Assembly (NCBI GenBank): GCA_963707895.1
Contig: CAVPRS010000002.1
Coordinates: 372,001-436,000 of the forward strand
DNA from: Fodinibacter sp963707895
Lineage (GTDB): Bacteria; Actinomycetota; Actinomycetes; Actinomycetales; Dermatophilaceae
Direction of reading: 5' to 3'
Length of the DNA stretch: 64,000 bases
The position numbers and the translations under genes are program-made. The notes beneath the pieces were generated by a model, which did not search any database, was not told the origin of the DNA, and worked only from the letters and a program-made list of their open reading frames with translations. Positions 55,025-64,000 of the stretch are shown piece after piece. Every line of letters begins with the position of its first letter. The stretch's first letter is position 1.

Positions 55025-55273
55025 ATGGACTGGCGCGACCGCGCTGCCTGCCTCGACGAGGATCCCGAGCTGTTCTTCCCGATTGGGAACACCGGCCCGG
55101 CGATCGCTCAGATCGAGGAGGCCAAGGCTGTCTGCCGCCGGTGCGAGGTGGTCGACACCTGCCTGAAGTGGGCCATCGAGTCCGGCCAGGATGCCGGGGT
55201 GTGGGGCGGCATGTCCGAGGACGAGCGCCGCGCCCTCAAGCGTCGGAACGCCCGCGCCCGTCGCGCCGGCTGA
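55025..55273 (+). CDS. whiB1: WhiB1-type iron-sulfur transcriptional regulator
   Basis: 82 residues from ATG 55025 (MDWRDRAACLDEDPELFFPI). The four iron-sulfur Cys residues are 9, 37, 40 and 46 (AVCRRCEVVDTC gives the C-x2-C-x5-C core). The G[VI]WGG turn is DAGVWGGMSEDERRALK, followed by a basic tail RRNARARRAG for DNA contact. It is nearly co-linear with M. tuberculosis WhiB1 (Rv3219), an essential NO-sensitive regulator that binds the sigma factor. As there, it is next to a PdtaS-type kinase gene (Rv3220c). Longer in-frame starts upstream lack similarity. Confidence 0.96.
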   Translation: MDWRDRAACLDEDPELFFPIGNTGPAIAQIEEAKAVCRRCEVVDTCLKWAIESGQDAGVWGGMSEDERRALKRRNARARRAG

Positions 55274-55319
55274 ATCGCGCGCGCGTCACCATCACCTCGG
55301 CGCCCGTCGCGCCGGCTGA
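55254..55319 (+). repeat. 20-bp direct repeat at the whiB1 3' end
   Basis: GCGCCCGTCGCGCCGGCTGA occurs at 55254-55273 (the last whiB1 codons and stop) and again at 55300-55319. It looks like a small local duplication. Confidence 0.85.
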
Positions 55320-55345
55320 CCTGAACCCTTCCCGCCGGCTCGTCG

Positions 55346-56827
55346 CTAGCGGCCGAGCGGCCGCAGCCGCGCCACGAACTCGACCCGGGTGCCGTGCGGT
55401 GCGCGGTTCTCCCAGCGGATCCGGCCCTTCATGTCGCTCGCGAGCGAGGTGACGATCCGCGTCCCGAGTCCGGCGAGCGACGGGCGGAAGCCGGCGGGCA
55501 GGCCCACGCCGTCGTCGGTGATCACGACGGTCAGCTGCTCCTCGCCGTCGTCGAGCGTCTGGCGCGTCACGTCCACCTCGACCCGGCCGTCGCGGTCGGC
55601 CAGGCCGTGCTCGACGGCGTTCTGCACGAGCTCGGAGACGATCATCGCGAGCGCGGTGGCGTCCTCGGCGCGCATCCGCCCGAAGCTGCCGGTGAAGACC
55701 GGCTCCACCCGGTGCTCCCGGGTCGCCACCTCGACCACGGCCCGCAGCCCGCGCACCGCGATCTCGTCGAAGTTGACCGTCTCGTCGAATCCTTGGCTGA
55801 GGGTCTCGTGCACCAGCGCGATCGTGCCGACCCGCCGCACGGCCTCCTCGAGGGAGGCCCGCGCCGCGTCGTCGGTGACCCGCCGGGCCTGCAGCCGCAG
55901 CAGGGCCGCGACGGTCTGCAGGTTGTTCTTCACCCGGTGGTGGATCTCGCGGATCGTCGCGTCCTTGGTGAGCAGCTCCTGCTCGCGCCGGCGCAGCTCG
56001 GAGACGTCGCGCACGAGCACCATCGCCCCGGTGCGCACCCCGCCGAGGGTGAGCGGGATGGCGCGCATCGTGATCGTCGCACTCGTGGTCTCGACCTCGG
56101 AGCGCCAGGCCGCCCGGCCCGTGGCGACCACCGCCAGCGACTCGTCGACGTTCGCCCCGCTGCGGGAGACCAGGTCGGTGACCACCTGGGCCAGCACCTC
56201 GCCGATGACGTCACCCATGTGGCCCATCCGGTGCACGGCCGAGACGGCGTTCGGGCTCGCGTAGCGGACCAGGCCCTCGGCGTCGAGGTGGATGACGCCG
56301 TCGCCGACCCGCGGTGCCCCGCGCCGCATCCCGGTCGGGGACGACGTCGACGGGAACTCGCCCGCGGCGACCATCCGCATGATCGAGTCGGCGAGGTCGC
56401 GGTAGGTCAGCTCGAGCCGGCTGGGGGTCCGTCCCCCGGTCAGGTTGGCGTGGCGGGTGACCACCGCGATGGTGCGGCCACCGTGGACGACCGGCACGGC
56501 ATCCTCGCGGATCGACATGTCGTCACGCACGGTCGGGACCGGCTTGGCCACGAGGCGCTGCGAACGGGCGGCCTCGTCGAGCATCGACGCCCTCGAGCGG
56601 CTCGACGAGCTGCCGACGATGTCGTCGTAGAAGACCATCGGACCGGTGTTGGGCCGCACGTGGGCGACGGCCCGCCATCCGTCGAGACCGCCGCGCACCC
56701 ACAGGACCAGGTCGGCGAACGACAGGTCGGCGACGAGCTGCCAGTCGCCGGCGAGCAGGTGCAGCCACTCCGACTCGGCGGGCTCGAGCGTCGTGGTGTC
56801 GCGCAGCATCTCGGCCAGGGTGCTCAC
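55346..56827 (-). CDS. pdtaS: PdtaS-type sensor histidine kinase
   Basis: 493 residues from ATG 56827 (MSTLAEMLRDTTTLEPAESE). A GAF-like domain (about 1-150) and a PAS domain (about 185-280; VGDGVIHLDAEGLVRYASPN) precede a HisKA_2 phosphoacceptor region DATIREIHHRVKNNLQTVAA, with the His near residue 296, and an HWE-like ATPase with IVSELVQNAVEHGL and VVITDDGVGLPAGFRPSLAG. No TM helices, so cytosolic. In mycobacteria PdtaS phosphorylates the antiterminator PdtaR and is inhibited by copper and NO. PdtaR is not in the window. Synteny with whiB1 is conserved. Confidence 0.95.
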   Translation of the reverse strand: MSTLAEMLRDTTTLEPAESEWLHLLAGDWQLVADLSFADLVLWVRGGLDGWRAVAHVRPNTGPMVFYDDIVGSSSSRSRASMLDEAARSQRLVAKPVPTVRDDMSIREDAVPVVHGGRTIAVVTRHANLTGGRTPSRLELTYRDLADSIMRMVAAGEFPSTSSPTGMRRGAPRVGDGVIHLDAEGLVRYASPNAVSAVHRMGHMGDVIGEVLAQVVTDLVSRSGANVDESLAVVATGRAAWRSEVETTSATITMRAIPLTLGGVRTGAMVLVRDVSELRRREQELLTKDATIREIHHRVKNNLQTVAALLRLQARRVTDDAARASLEEAVRRVGTIALVHETLSQGFDETVNFDEIAVRGLRAVVEVATREHRVEPVFTGSFGRMRAEDATALAMIVSELVQNAVEHGLADRDGRVEVDVTRQTLDDGEEQLTVVITDDGVGLPAGFRPSLAGLGTRIVTSLASDMKGRIRWENRAPHGTRVEFVARLRPLGR

Positions 56828-56921
56828 GCGCCGAAGCCTAGGTCACCCCCCGATGAGCGCCACCGGCCGCCCGGCCACCGGCCCCGACCACGGCCGCAGC
56901 CACGGCCAGGGCCGCTCGACA

Positions 56922-56976
56922 CCGGAACCTTCACCTTCGCGGGGGAACGGTTCCGGTGCGAAGGTGAAGGTTCCGG
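56922..56976 (-). terminator. Long hairpin after NAD-GDH gene
   Basis: Arms 56922-56940 and 56958-56976 are a perfect 19-bp inverted repeat; the 17-nt loop contains a smaller dyad GGAAC-G-GTTCC. It lies 41 nt past the GDH stop and upstream of pdtaS. Confidence 0.75.
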
Positions 56977-57016
56977 GATCGGGCGGGAAAGTTGGGACTC
57001 GTGGGGCGAGCGCGGG

Positions 57017-60000
57017 TCAGCTCGAGGCGCCGACCCGGATGACCGAGCGCAGCGTGCGCAGCGCCACCGACAGGGCGGCGATGTTGGGGTGGTCGAGCCG
57101 CCGGATCGCCGACAGCGCGGTCTTGCTGCGCTGCACCGACTCCTTGTTGGCCTTCTCCCAGGCCTCCCACTGCGCGGCCGGCTCGGCACCGGCGTCGCCC
57201 ACCTCGATGACCGAGCGGGTCAGCGACTCGAGCACGGAGTACAGGTCGTCGCGCAGCGCGCCACGGGCCAGGGCGTCCCAGCGGTCGTCGCGCGGCAGGC
57301 CGGTCACCTTGCTGAGCATCGCGTCGATGCCGAACCGCTCCGAGACCAGGTAGTACAGCGGGGCGACGTCGCTCGGGTCGCGGCCGGTGTCGGTGGCGAT
57401 GTCGACGATGTCGAGCAGCGAGTACCAGTCGAGCAGCGATGCCGCGCGCACGGCGAGCTCGTCGGGCACCCCCGCCTTGACCAGCTCGGCGGCCTTGCGG
57501 TCGAGGCGGCGCTTCTCCTCGCCGCGCAGCAGGCTCGGCACCTGGGTGCGCAGGTCGCGGACGATGTCCGAGAACCGCTCGATCTCGGCACCGATGTCGA
57601 GCGTGGACGGCCGGGCGGTGAGGAACCAGCGCACCGAGCGGTCGAGCAGCCGGCGGAACTCGAGGTAGAGCGCGGTCTGCGCCGCCGTCGGCACGACGTT
57701 GTCGAGGGCCTCGACCTCACGCACGTAGTCGGCCAGCCCGAAGACCTCGCGGCAGACCACGAACGCGCGGGTGACCTGCTCGGGGGTGGCGCCCGCCTCC
57801 TCCCCGGCCCGGAACGCGAAGGTGATGCCGCCCCGGTTGACCATCGAGTTGACCACCGAGTTGGTGACGATCTCGCGGCGCAGCGGGTGGTTCCCGAGCT
57901 CGCCGGCGTACTTCTCCCGGATCTGCGGCGGGAAGTAGGCCGCCAGGGTGCGCTCGAAGTAGGGGTCGTCGGGGATGCGAGCTCGCGAGGATGTCCTCCT
58001 TGAGCGCGAGCTTCGCGTAGGCGACGAGCACCGAGAACTCCGGTGACTTCAGGCCCAGCCCGTCGTGCGCCCGCTTCTCGAGCTCGGCGTCGGTCGGGAG
58101 GAACTCCAGCGAACGGTCGAGGTCGCCGCGCTGCTCGAGCCAGTGGATCAGCCGCTCGTGCACGGTCACCATCGAGTGCTCCTGCGCGCGGGCGTTGCCG
58201 AGCAGCACGTTCTGCTCGTAGTTGTCGCGCAGCACGTGCTCGGCGACGTCGTCGGTCATCGACGCGAGCACCTCGTTGCGCTGCTCGGTGGTGAGGTGGC
58301 CCTGGCGGACCACCTCGCCGAGCAGGATCTTGATGTTGACCTCGTGGTCGGAGGTGTCGACGCCGGCGGAGTTGTCGATGGCGTCGGTGTTGACCCGCAC
58401 GCCGCAGAAGGCCGCCTCGATGCGCCCGAGCTGCGAGAGCCCGAGGTTGCCGCCCTCGCCGACGACCTTGGCCCGCAGCTGCTTGCCGTCGACCCGGATG
58501 GCGTCGTTGGCGCGGTCGCCGACCGAGAGGTGGTCCTCGGTCGAGGCCTTGACGTAGGTGCCGATGCCGCCGTTCCAGAGCAGGTCGACCGGGGCGAGCA
58601 GGATCGCGTGGATCAGCTCGGCCGGCGTCATCTTCTCGACGCCCTTGAGGCCGAGCGCCTCGGCCATCTCCGGGGTCACCGGGATCGACTTCAGGCTGAC
58701 CGCGGGAAGACCCCGCCGCCGGCGGAGATCAGCGACTTGTCGTAGTCGTCCCACGAGGAGCGCGGCAGGTCGAACAGGCGACGCCGCTCGGCGAAGGAGG
58801 ACGCGGCATCCGGGGTGGGGTCGATGAAGACGTGCCGGTGGTCGAACGCGGCGACCAGGCGGATGTGCTCGGAGAGCAGCATCCCGTTGCCGAAGACGTC
58901 ACCGCTCATGTCGCCGACGCCGACGACGGTGAAGTCCTGGGTCTGGGTGTCGACGCCCATCTCGCGGAAGTGCCGCTTGACCGACTCCCACGCACCGCGG
59001 GCGGTGATGCCCATGGCCTTGTGGTCGTAGCCGGCCGAGCCACCGGAGGCGAACGCGTCGTCGAGCCAGAAGCCGTAGGACTGCGCCACGCCGTTGGCGA
59101 TGTCGGAGAACGTGGCCGTGCCCTTGTCGGCGGCGACGACGAGGTAGACGTCGTCACCGTCGTGGCGCACCACGTGCTCGGGCGGCACGGCGGCGCCGGA
59201 CACCCGGTTGTCGGTGACGTCGAGCAGGCCCGGAGATGAACATCCGGTAGCGACGCCTTGCCCTCCTCGAGCCAGGCCTCGCGGTCGACGGCAGGGTCGG
59301 GCAGCTGCTTGGGGTAGAACCCGCCCTTGGAGCCGGTCGGCACGATGACGGCGTTCTTGACCATCTGCGCCTTGACCAGCCCGAGCATCTCGGTGCGGAA
59401 GTCCTCGCGCCGGTCGCTCCAGCGCAGCCCGCCGCGGGCCACCGGGCCGAAGCGCAGGTGCACGCCCTCGACGCGCGGGCTGTAGACCCAGATCTCGAAC
59501 TGCGGCCGCGGGGCCGGCAGGTCGGGGACGGCCTTGGGGTTGAGCTTGAGCGAGACGTAGGACTTCGGCTCGCCGTCGGCGCCCGGCTGGTAGAAGTTCG
59601 TGCGCAGCCCGGCCTGGATGACGCCGAGGAAGGCCCGGATGATCCGGTCGTGGTCGAGCGAGCTCACGTCGTCGAGGGCGTCGACGACGCGGGCGGCGAT
59701 GACCTCCTCGTCGGCGGTGCGCTCGTCGGAGGCGTCGCCGCCGTAGCGCTGCGGGTCGAACCGGGTCTGCCAGAGGTCGACGAGGTCGCGCGCGATGGCG
59801 GGGTGCGAGACGAGGGCGTCCTCGAGGTAGTCCTGCGAGTAGGTGGCGCGCGTCTGGCGCAGGTACTTCGCCACGGCGCGCAGCACCACGACCTGGCGCC
59901 AGGTGAGCTGGGCCGCGAGCACGAGCCGGTTGAAGCCGTCGCTCTCGGCGCGGCCGTCCCAGACCGCGGCGACGGCGCCCTCGAAGAGGTCGCGCAGCTT

Positions 60001-61908
60001 GTCGTGCGGGCACTCCTCCCAGATGGCGGCGTCGGGCACGCGCAGGCCGAAGTCGTAGACGTGCAGGTCGGTGCCGTCGGCGCGGGTCACCTCGAACGGC
60101 TGCTCGTCGACGACCTCGACACCCATGTGGCTGAAGATCGGCAGGATGTCGGTGAGGCTGAGCGGGTCGACCCGGAACAGCTTGAACCGGCGGATGTCGT
60201 CGGGCGCGTCGGCCGGGCGGTAGAGCGCCACGCTCGTGCCGGCACCGTCGCCGAGCCGGTCGAGGTGGGTGAGGTCGGCCACGCCCTGGTTGACCGTGAA
60301 GGTCTCCTCGTAGACCGTCGGGAAGGCGCGCCCGAACCGGTCCATGAGGCGGTCGCCCTCCTCCTCGCCGTGCGCGGCGCGCAGCGCGTCGCCGAGCCGG
60401 TCGCTCCAGGTGCGGCTGACCTCGACGAGGCGGTGCTCGAGGGTGTCCTGGTCGGCGCGGCTGAGGGTGCGCACCCGCTTGCCCCGGGGCACCCGCACGA
60501 CGAACTGCAGTCGCGACAGGGCGGACTCGCTCACCCGGGCGGAGAACTCGACCGACTCGCCGCCGAAGGTCTCCTTGAGGATGTCGGCCATCCGCAGCCG
60601 CACGTTGGTGTTGTAGCGGTCGCGCGGGATGTAGACCAGGCAGGACACGAAGCGGCCGAAGTCGTCCTCGCGGATGAACAGCTTGGTGCGGCGCCGCTCC
60701 TGCAGCTGGGTCACCGACATCGCGGTCTCGTAGAGCTGCTCGGTGCTCGCCTGGAACAGCTCGTCGCGCGGGTAGCTCTCGAGCACCTCGATGAGGTCCT
60801 TGCCGGTGTGGCTGTCCGGTGCCACCCCGGAGCGGTCGAGCACCGCCTGCACCTTCTCGGCGACCAGCGGCACCCGCATCACCGACTCGGTGTAGGCGGT
60901 GGAGGCGTAGAGGCCGAGGAACCGTCGCTCGCCGATGACCTCGCCGTCGTCGTACTGCTTGACCCCGACGTAGTCGAGGTGCGCGATGCGGTGCACGGTG
61001 GAGCGGGTGTTGGCCTTGGTGAGCACGAGGATGTTCGGCTCGTGCGCCTTGGCGGAGGCCTGTGCGCTGAGCACGTCGGGGTCCTGGCCGATCGGCGGGT
61101 CGGAGCGCAGCAGGCCCAGCCCCGACCCGGTCATCGGCTCGAGGACCTCGCCGTCGCCGGTGGGTCGCAGCTTGTAGTCGCGGTAGCCGAGGAAGGTGAA
61201 GTGGTCCTCCGCCATCCAGCGCAGGAAGCGGATCGCGAGCGCGGTCTCGTCGGCGTCGACGGCCTCGGGCGGCGCCCCCTCGAGCTCGGCGGCGAGCACG
61301 AGGCACTTGCTGCGCATCTTGGGCCAGTCCTCGACCGCCTGCCGCACGTCCTCGAGCACGTGGCGCACGGTCTGCACGAGCTCGCGGCGGCGCCCCTCGT
61401 CGCTCTCGCGGTCGATCGACAGCAGCATCCACGACTCGGCGAGCTCGCCGACGGCGACCTTCGCCTTCTTGCCGGTCACGTCACGGGGGACGACCTTCTC
61501 GAGGTCGCCTGCGGCGTCGCGGCTCACGACGAGCTGCGGGTGCACGATGAGGTGGATGTCGATGCCCGCGTTGACGAGGGCACCGGTCACCGAGTCGACG
61601 AGGAAGGGCATGTCGTCGGTGACGATCTGGACGATCGTGCGCGCGTTGGACCAGCCGTCGGTCTCGGTGGTGGGGTTGTAGACCCGCACGTTGGCGACCC
61701 CCGGCATCCGGTGGCGCGCGAGCTCGAGGTGGCTGGCGGCGGCACCGGAGTAGATGTCGGGGCCTCGCGAGGTGAGCTCGTCGAGCGGCACGTGCCGGAA
61801 GTAGCGGGCGACGAAGTCGGCTCCCCCACCGTCCGGCGCGGCCTCGTCGAACGCCGCTGCGATCGGCGCGAGGACGTCCTCGCGGGTGCGGGCCTGGAGG
61901 GTCGACAT
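57017..61908 (-). CDS. gdhB: Large NAD-specific glutamate dehydrogenase, four frameshifts
   Basis: Oxidises glutamate to 2-oxoglutarate. Start ATG 61908 (MSTLQARTREDVLAPIAAAF); TTG 61917 is an alternative closer to the GAAGGAAG site. The N-terminal ACT-like regulatory part runs to about residue 700. The catalytic core has RFGPVARGGLRWSDRREDFR, EMLGLVKAQMVKNAVIVPTG and SKGGFYPKQLP, then VGVGDMSGDVFGNGMLLSEH. Breaks: extra bases at 59250 and 59229-59231 (restore EGKASYRMFISGLLDVTDN), missing base at 58702-58715 (VFPR to SLKSIPVTPEM), extra base at 57976-57979 (LASSIPDDPYFERT). Corrected length is 1629 residues, normal for the 180-kDa class. The C-terminal helical domain ends TLRSVIRVGASS. Confidence 0.93.
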
Positions 61909-62053
61909 GGTGCGCAAGCACTTCCTTCGTCGGTACTCACCGGGGACGGCGGGACACGCCCTCGTGTCCGGGCCCGAGCCTATCCACTCCGGCTGGGTGC
62001 TCCGGCCGGATGTCGACCCCGCCCTGTCTCACGGGCGGGACAGTTCCGGAGGA

Positions 62054-62073
62054 CCCGGCATCCGGATGCCGGG
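62054..62073. promoter_or_regulatory. 20-bp perfect palindrome upstream of NAD-GDH
   Basis: CCCGGCATCCGGATGCCGGG has no loop and lies 146 nt before the GDH start and 19 nt past the transporter stop. It contains GGCATCC and GGATGCC head to head. It might be a dimer operator or a terminator stem. Confidence 0.45.
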
Positions 62074-62091
62074 GCGCGCGTCGCCCCGCGC

Positions 62092-63309
62092 CTAGCCCCC
62101 GCCGATCCGGCCGGCGATGATGCTCGTGACGATGACCGAGGTGATCGTCACCGTCGAGAACCCGGCGATGATCATCTTCGGCAGGATCTCGTGCTCGATG
62201 GCGGCGATCTCCTCCGGGCTCTCCCCCGCGCCCTTGGCGGCCTCCTGCGACAGGATCATCGTGCCCGGGAAGCCGTAGAGCGACGTGAGCCCGATCGCCA
62301 CCGACATCGGGATGCTGTAGCCGAGCAGCTTGCCGACCAGGGCCGAGAAGCCGGCGATGCCGAGCACGCCGAAGACGAAGACCAGAACGAGCGGGAAGGC
62401 GAGCGCCTTGAGGTCGGCGACCTGGACGGTGGCCAGCGGCCCGAAGACCAGGATCATGATCGCGAGCATCATCAGGCCGAGCGAGTCGATCCCCGCGAGC
62501 ACCGAGGGCTTGAAGACACCGAAGGTGCGCAGCAGGATGCCGAAGATCAGCGCCACGACGAAGGTGTTGAGGATGCCGTCGGTGAGGTTGTTCAGGCCGA
62601 GCGAGACGAGCACGACGATGCCGACGACGAAGAGCGTGCCGGGGGTGTTGCGGAGGAAGGAGGGGAGCAACGACTTCTCGGCCGCGCCCTCCTCGGCGAC
62701 CTCGGCCGCCGCCAGGTTGCCGGCACGGTACTCGCCCTTGAGCCGGGCGGCCTCCCGGCGCAGGATGATCGAGGTCAGCGGGAAGCCGATCAGTCCCTGG
62801 AGGGCCGCGATGAGCACCGGGAAGACCGCGATCGCGGTGAGACCCACACCGAGTGCGGCCTCCTGGACGATGATCACCGAGATGGTGCCGCCGCTCAGCG
62901 CGCCGGTCCCGGCGACGACGAAGTCGCCGGCCTGCGCGTAGCCGTCGGCCGCGCTGCCGCTGATGTGGTGGCCGAACACCAGGGCCGCGAGCCAGAGTGC
63001 GAGCCCGATGCCGAGCACGGTGGAGGCCCCGATGAGGAAGGTGCGCCACTGCTTCTTGAAGTCGTCGAGGCTGATCATCGTGCCGAGGTGAACGATGATG
63101 AAGCCGACCACGACGCCGGCCAGCGCGAGGAGCGAGGAGCTCGCCAGCAGGTCGTCCGGGAAGATGCCGGTGAGGAAGCCGACGAGGAAGATCAGCGAGG
63201 CCACGAACAGCGACGACAGCAGCGACTTGGTCTTCCTCGCCACGTACTCGCTGACCGTCCAGACGGCCATGACGACGACGAAGGCCACCACCGGGTTCGT
63301 CGAGCTCAT
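62092..63309 (-). CDS. Polytopic transporter, possibly GltS-like
   Basis: 405 residues from ATG 63309 (MSSTNPVVAFVVVMAVWTVS). About ten hydrophobic segments and two repeated Gly-rich re-entrant-like stretches are visible: VVAGTGALSGGTISVIIVQE and SVAIGLTSLYGFPGTMIL. This inverted-repeat style is seen in Na+/glutamate symporters (GltS) and related carriers. A charged cytosolic loop (about 200-230; LKGEYRAGNLAAAEVAEEGA) separates the halves. The family assignment is tentative. It is just upstream of and co-directional with NAD-GDH, which fits uptake of glutamate or a similar anion for catabolism. Confidence 0.55.
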   Translation of the reverse strand: MSSTNPVVAFVVVMAVWTVSEYVARKTKSLLSSLFVASLIFLVGFLTGIFPDDLLASSSLLALAGVVVGFIIVHLGTMISLDDFKKQWRTFLIGASTVLGIGLALWLAALVFGHHISGSAADGYAQAGDFVVAGTGALSGGTISVIIVQEAALGVGLTAIAVFPVLIAALQGLIGFPLTSIILRREAARLKGEYRAGNLAAAEVAEEGAAEKSLLPSFLRNTPGTLFVVGIVVLVSLGLNNLTDGILNTFVVALIFGILLRTFGVFKPSVLAGIDSLGLMMLAIMILVFGPLATVQVADLKALAFPLVLVFVFGVLGIAGFSALVGKLLGYSIPMSVAIGLTSLYGFPGTMILSQEAAKGAGESPEEIAAIEHEILPKMIIAGFSTVTITSVIVTSIIAGRIGGG

Positions 63310-63391
63310 GCTGACCTCCTGAGGTGTCGTTCCTGCGATCCAACCACGTTCGCGCTGCGTGGGGCAGGGCCCACCGGACCCGGGCGCGCCA

Positions 63392-64000
63392 CTAGAACCG
63401 CCACACGACGGGCACCCAGAACACCGCCACGGCGAGGAAGAACAGCAGCAGCGGCAGGCCGAGCTTCCAGTAGTCGTCGAACCGGTAGCCGCCGGGCTCG
63501 AGCACCATGGTGTTCGCGGGGGTGGCGACGGGCGTGAGGAACGAGGCCGCGCCCGCGACGCCCAGCGCCATCATGAACGGCAGCGGGGAGGCGCCGAGGT
63601 CGGCGGCGACGACGGCCGCGATCGGCACCATGATCAGCACGGTGGCGGTGTTGCTGATCAGCTGGCCGAGCAGCATGGTGAGCACGCAGACCGCGAGCAG
63701 GGCCAGCCGCGGCGAGGCCGACCCGACCAGGTCGAGCAGGCGGCTCGCGATGGCCTCGGCGGTGCCCGTCGACACGAAGGCCGTCGAGAGCGGGATCATC
63801 CCGCCGACGAGCACGACCGTGGTCCACGAGACCGACCGGTAGGCCTGGGCCGAGGTGAGCACCCCGCTGAGCACGACGGCGCTCGCCGCGAGGAGGCCGG
63901 CGATCGCCGCCGGCACCAGCCCCGTGGCCAGCAGCACGACCATCGCGACCAGGATGGCGATGGCCCGGCCCGCGCCACGGCCGAGCGGCACGCCTCGCCG
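63392..64000 (-). CDS. SLC13/DASS-type permease, C-terminal part (5' end outside window)
   Basis: The open frame runs off the window end; 202 residues to the stop are visible. Segments AIAILVAMVVLLATGLVPAA, IAGLLAASAVVLSGVLTSAQ and AYRSVSWTTVVLVGGMIPLS are followed by GTAEAIASRLLDLVGSASPR, LISNTATVLIMVPIAAVVAA and ATPANTMVLEPGGYRFDDYW. The SNT motif and a TPANTMV loop match the sodium/dicarboxylate or sulfate permease (CitMHS/DASS) superfamily. Substrate cannot be read. It is transcribed toward the GltS-like and GDH genes. Confidence 0.85.
   Translation of the reverse strand, partial: RRGVPLGRGAGRAIAILVAMVVLLATGLVPAAIAGLLAASAVVLSGVLTSAQAYRSVSWTTVVLVGGMIPLSTAFVSTGTAEAIASRLLDLVGSASPRLALLAVCVLTMLLGQLISNTATVLIMVPIAAVVAADLGASPLPFMMALGVAGAASFLTPVATPANTMVLEPGGYRFDDYWKLGLPLLLFFLAVAVFWVPVVWRF

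Noticed and set aside
59458..63537. Very long open frame on the plus strand opposite GDH and the transporter
   Set aside because: It is a high-GC shadow of real minus-strand genes: composition is Ala/Gly/Val/Arg/His-rich without motifs, whereas the minus strand has full family similarity.

Overview
The window is about 72% GC chromosomal DNA from an actinobacterium, most likely Micrococcales and close to Intrasporangiaceae (inference). Signs are WhiB1 next to a PdtaS-type kinase, DUF3039, DUF2510, DUF427 and DUF2207 proteins, a very large NAD-glutamate dehydrogenase, a tmRNA with tag ADSKRTDFALAA, and many GTG starts joined by GTGA overlaps. About 27 single-base frameshifts interrupt otherwise well conserved genes. 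Roughly two thirds are one extra base, mostly beside G/C runs. They look like uncorrected long-read indels, so broken genes here are annotated as whole loci with the break marked.

Layout. 1-5.9 kb: tyrosine/homogentisate catabolism (fumarylacetoacetase end, HPPD, a divergent Lrp/AsnC regulator) mixed with small enzymes. 5.9-14.5 kb: Tat-exported CpdB-like nucleotidase, SF2 helicase, secreted M43 metalloprotease, DUF3039, YqgE, and a DEAD-box RNA helicase with a long GYQGR-repeat tail. 14.5-20.5 kb: VanZ-like protein, malic enzyme, SIMPL protein, membrane-GNAT protein, pyruvate phosphate dikinase. 20.6-21 kb: ssrA. 21-27 kb: a Pro/Thr-rich anchor protein, then an APC permease / choline-kinase-like / dimethylglycine-dehydrogenase-like operon. 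27-31 kb: pyruvate carboxylase and CsbD. 31-38 kb: DUF2207, then the conserved smpB-M23-ftsX-ftsE-prfB block read right to left. 38-39.7 kb: amidase and LysE exporter.

39.9-45.4 kb is the most unusual part. A cytosolic subtilisin-like peptidase, an ECF sigma factor, a small helical/beta protein and a TPR-CHAT caspase-like peptidase form one overlapping operon, with a helical protein convergent to it. The sigma - small protein - TPR-CHAT order recalls the protease-released sigma factor of Craspase (type III-E CRISPR) systems, but no CRISPR component is present.

45.4-50 kb: a compact tad/Flp pilus operon. 50-54.8 kb: a large EssC-like FHA/FtsK protein in which only the first ATPase has an intact P-loop lysine. 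55-57 kb: whiB1 and pdtaS. 57-64 kb: NAD-GDH, a GltS-like transporter and the start of an SLC13-type permease.

Metabolically, malic enzyme, PPDK and pyruvate carboxylase sit within 16 kb and cover the PEP/pyruvate/oxaloacetate/malate node. GDH with two transporters suggests glutamate or dicarboxylate use. SmpB and tmRNA, 12 kb apart, form the trans-translation pair.
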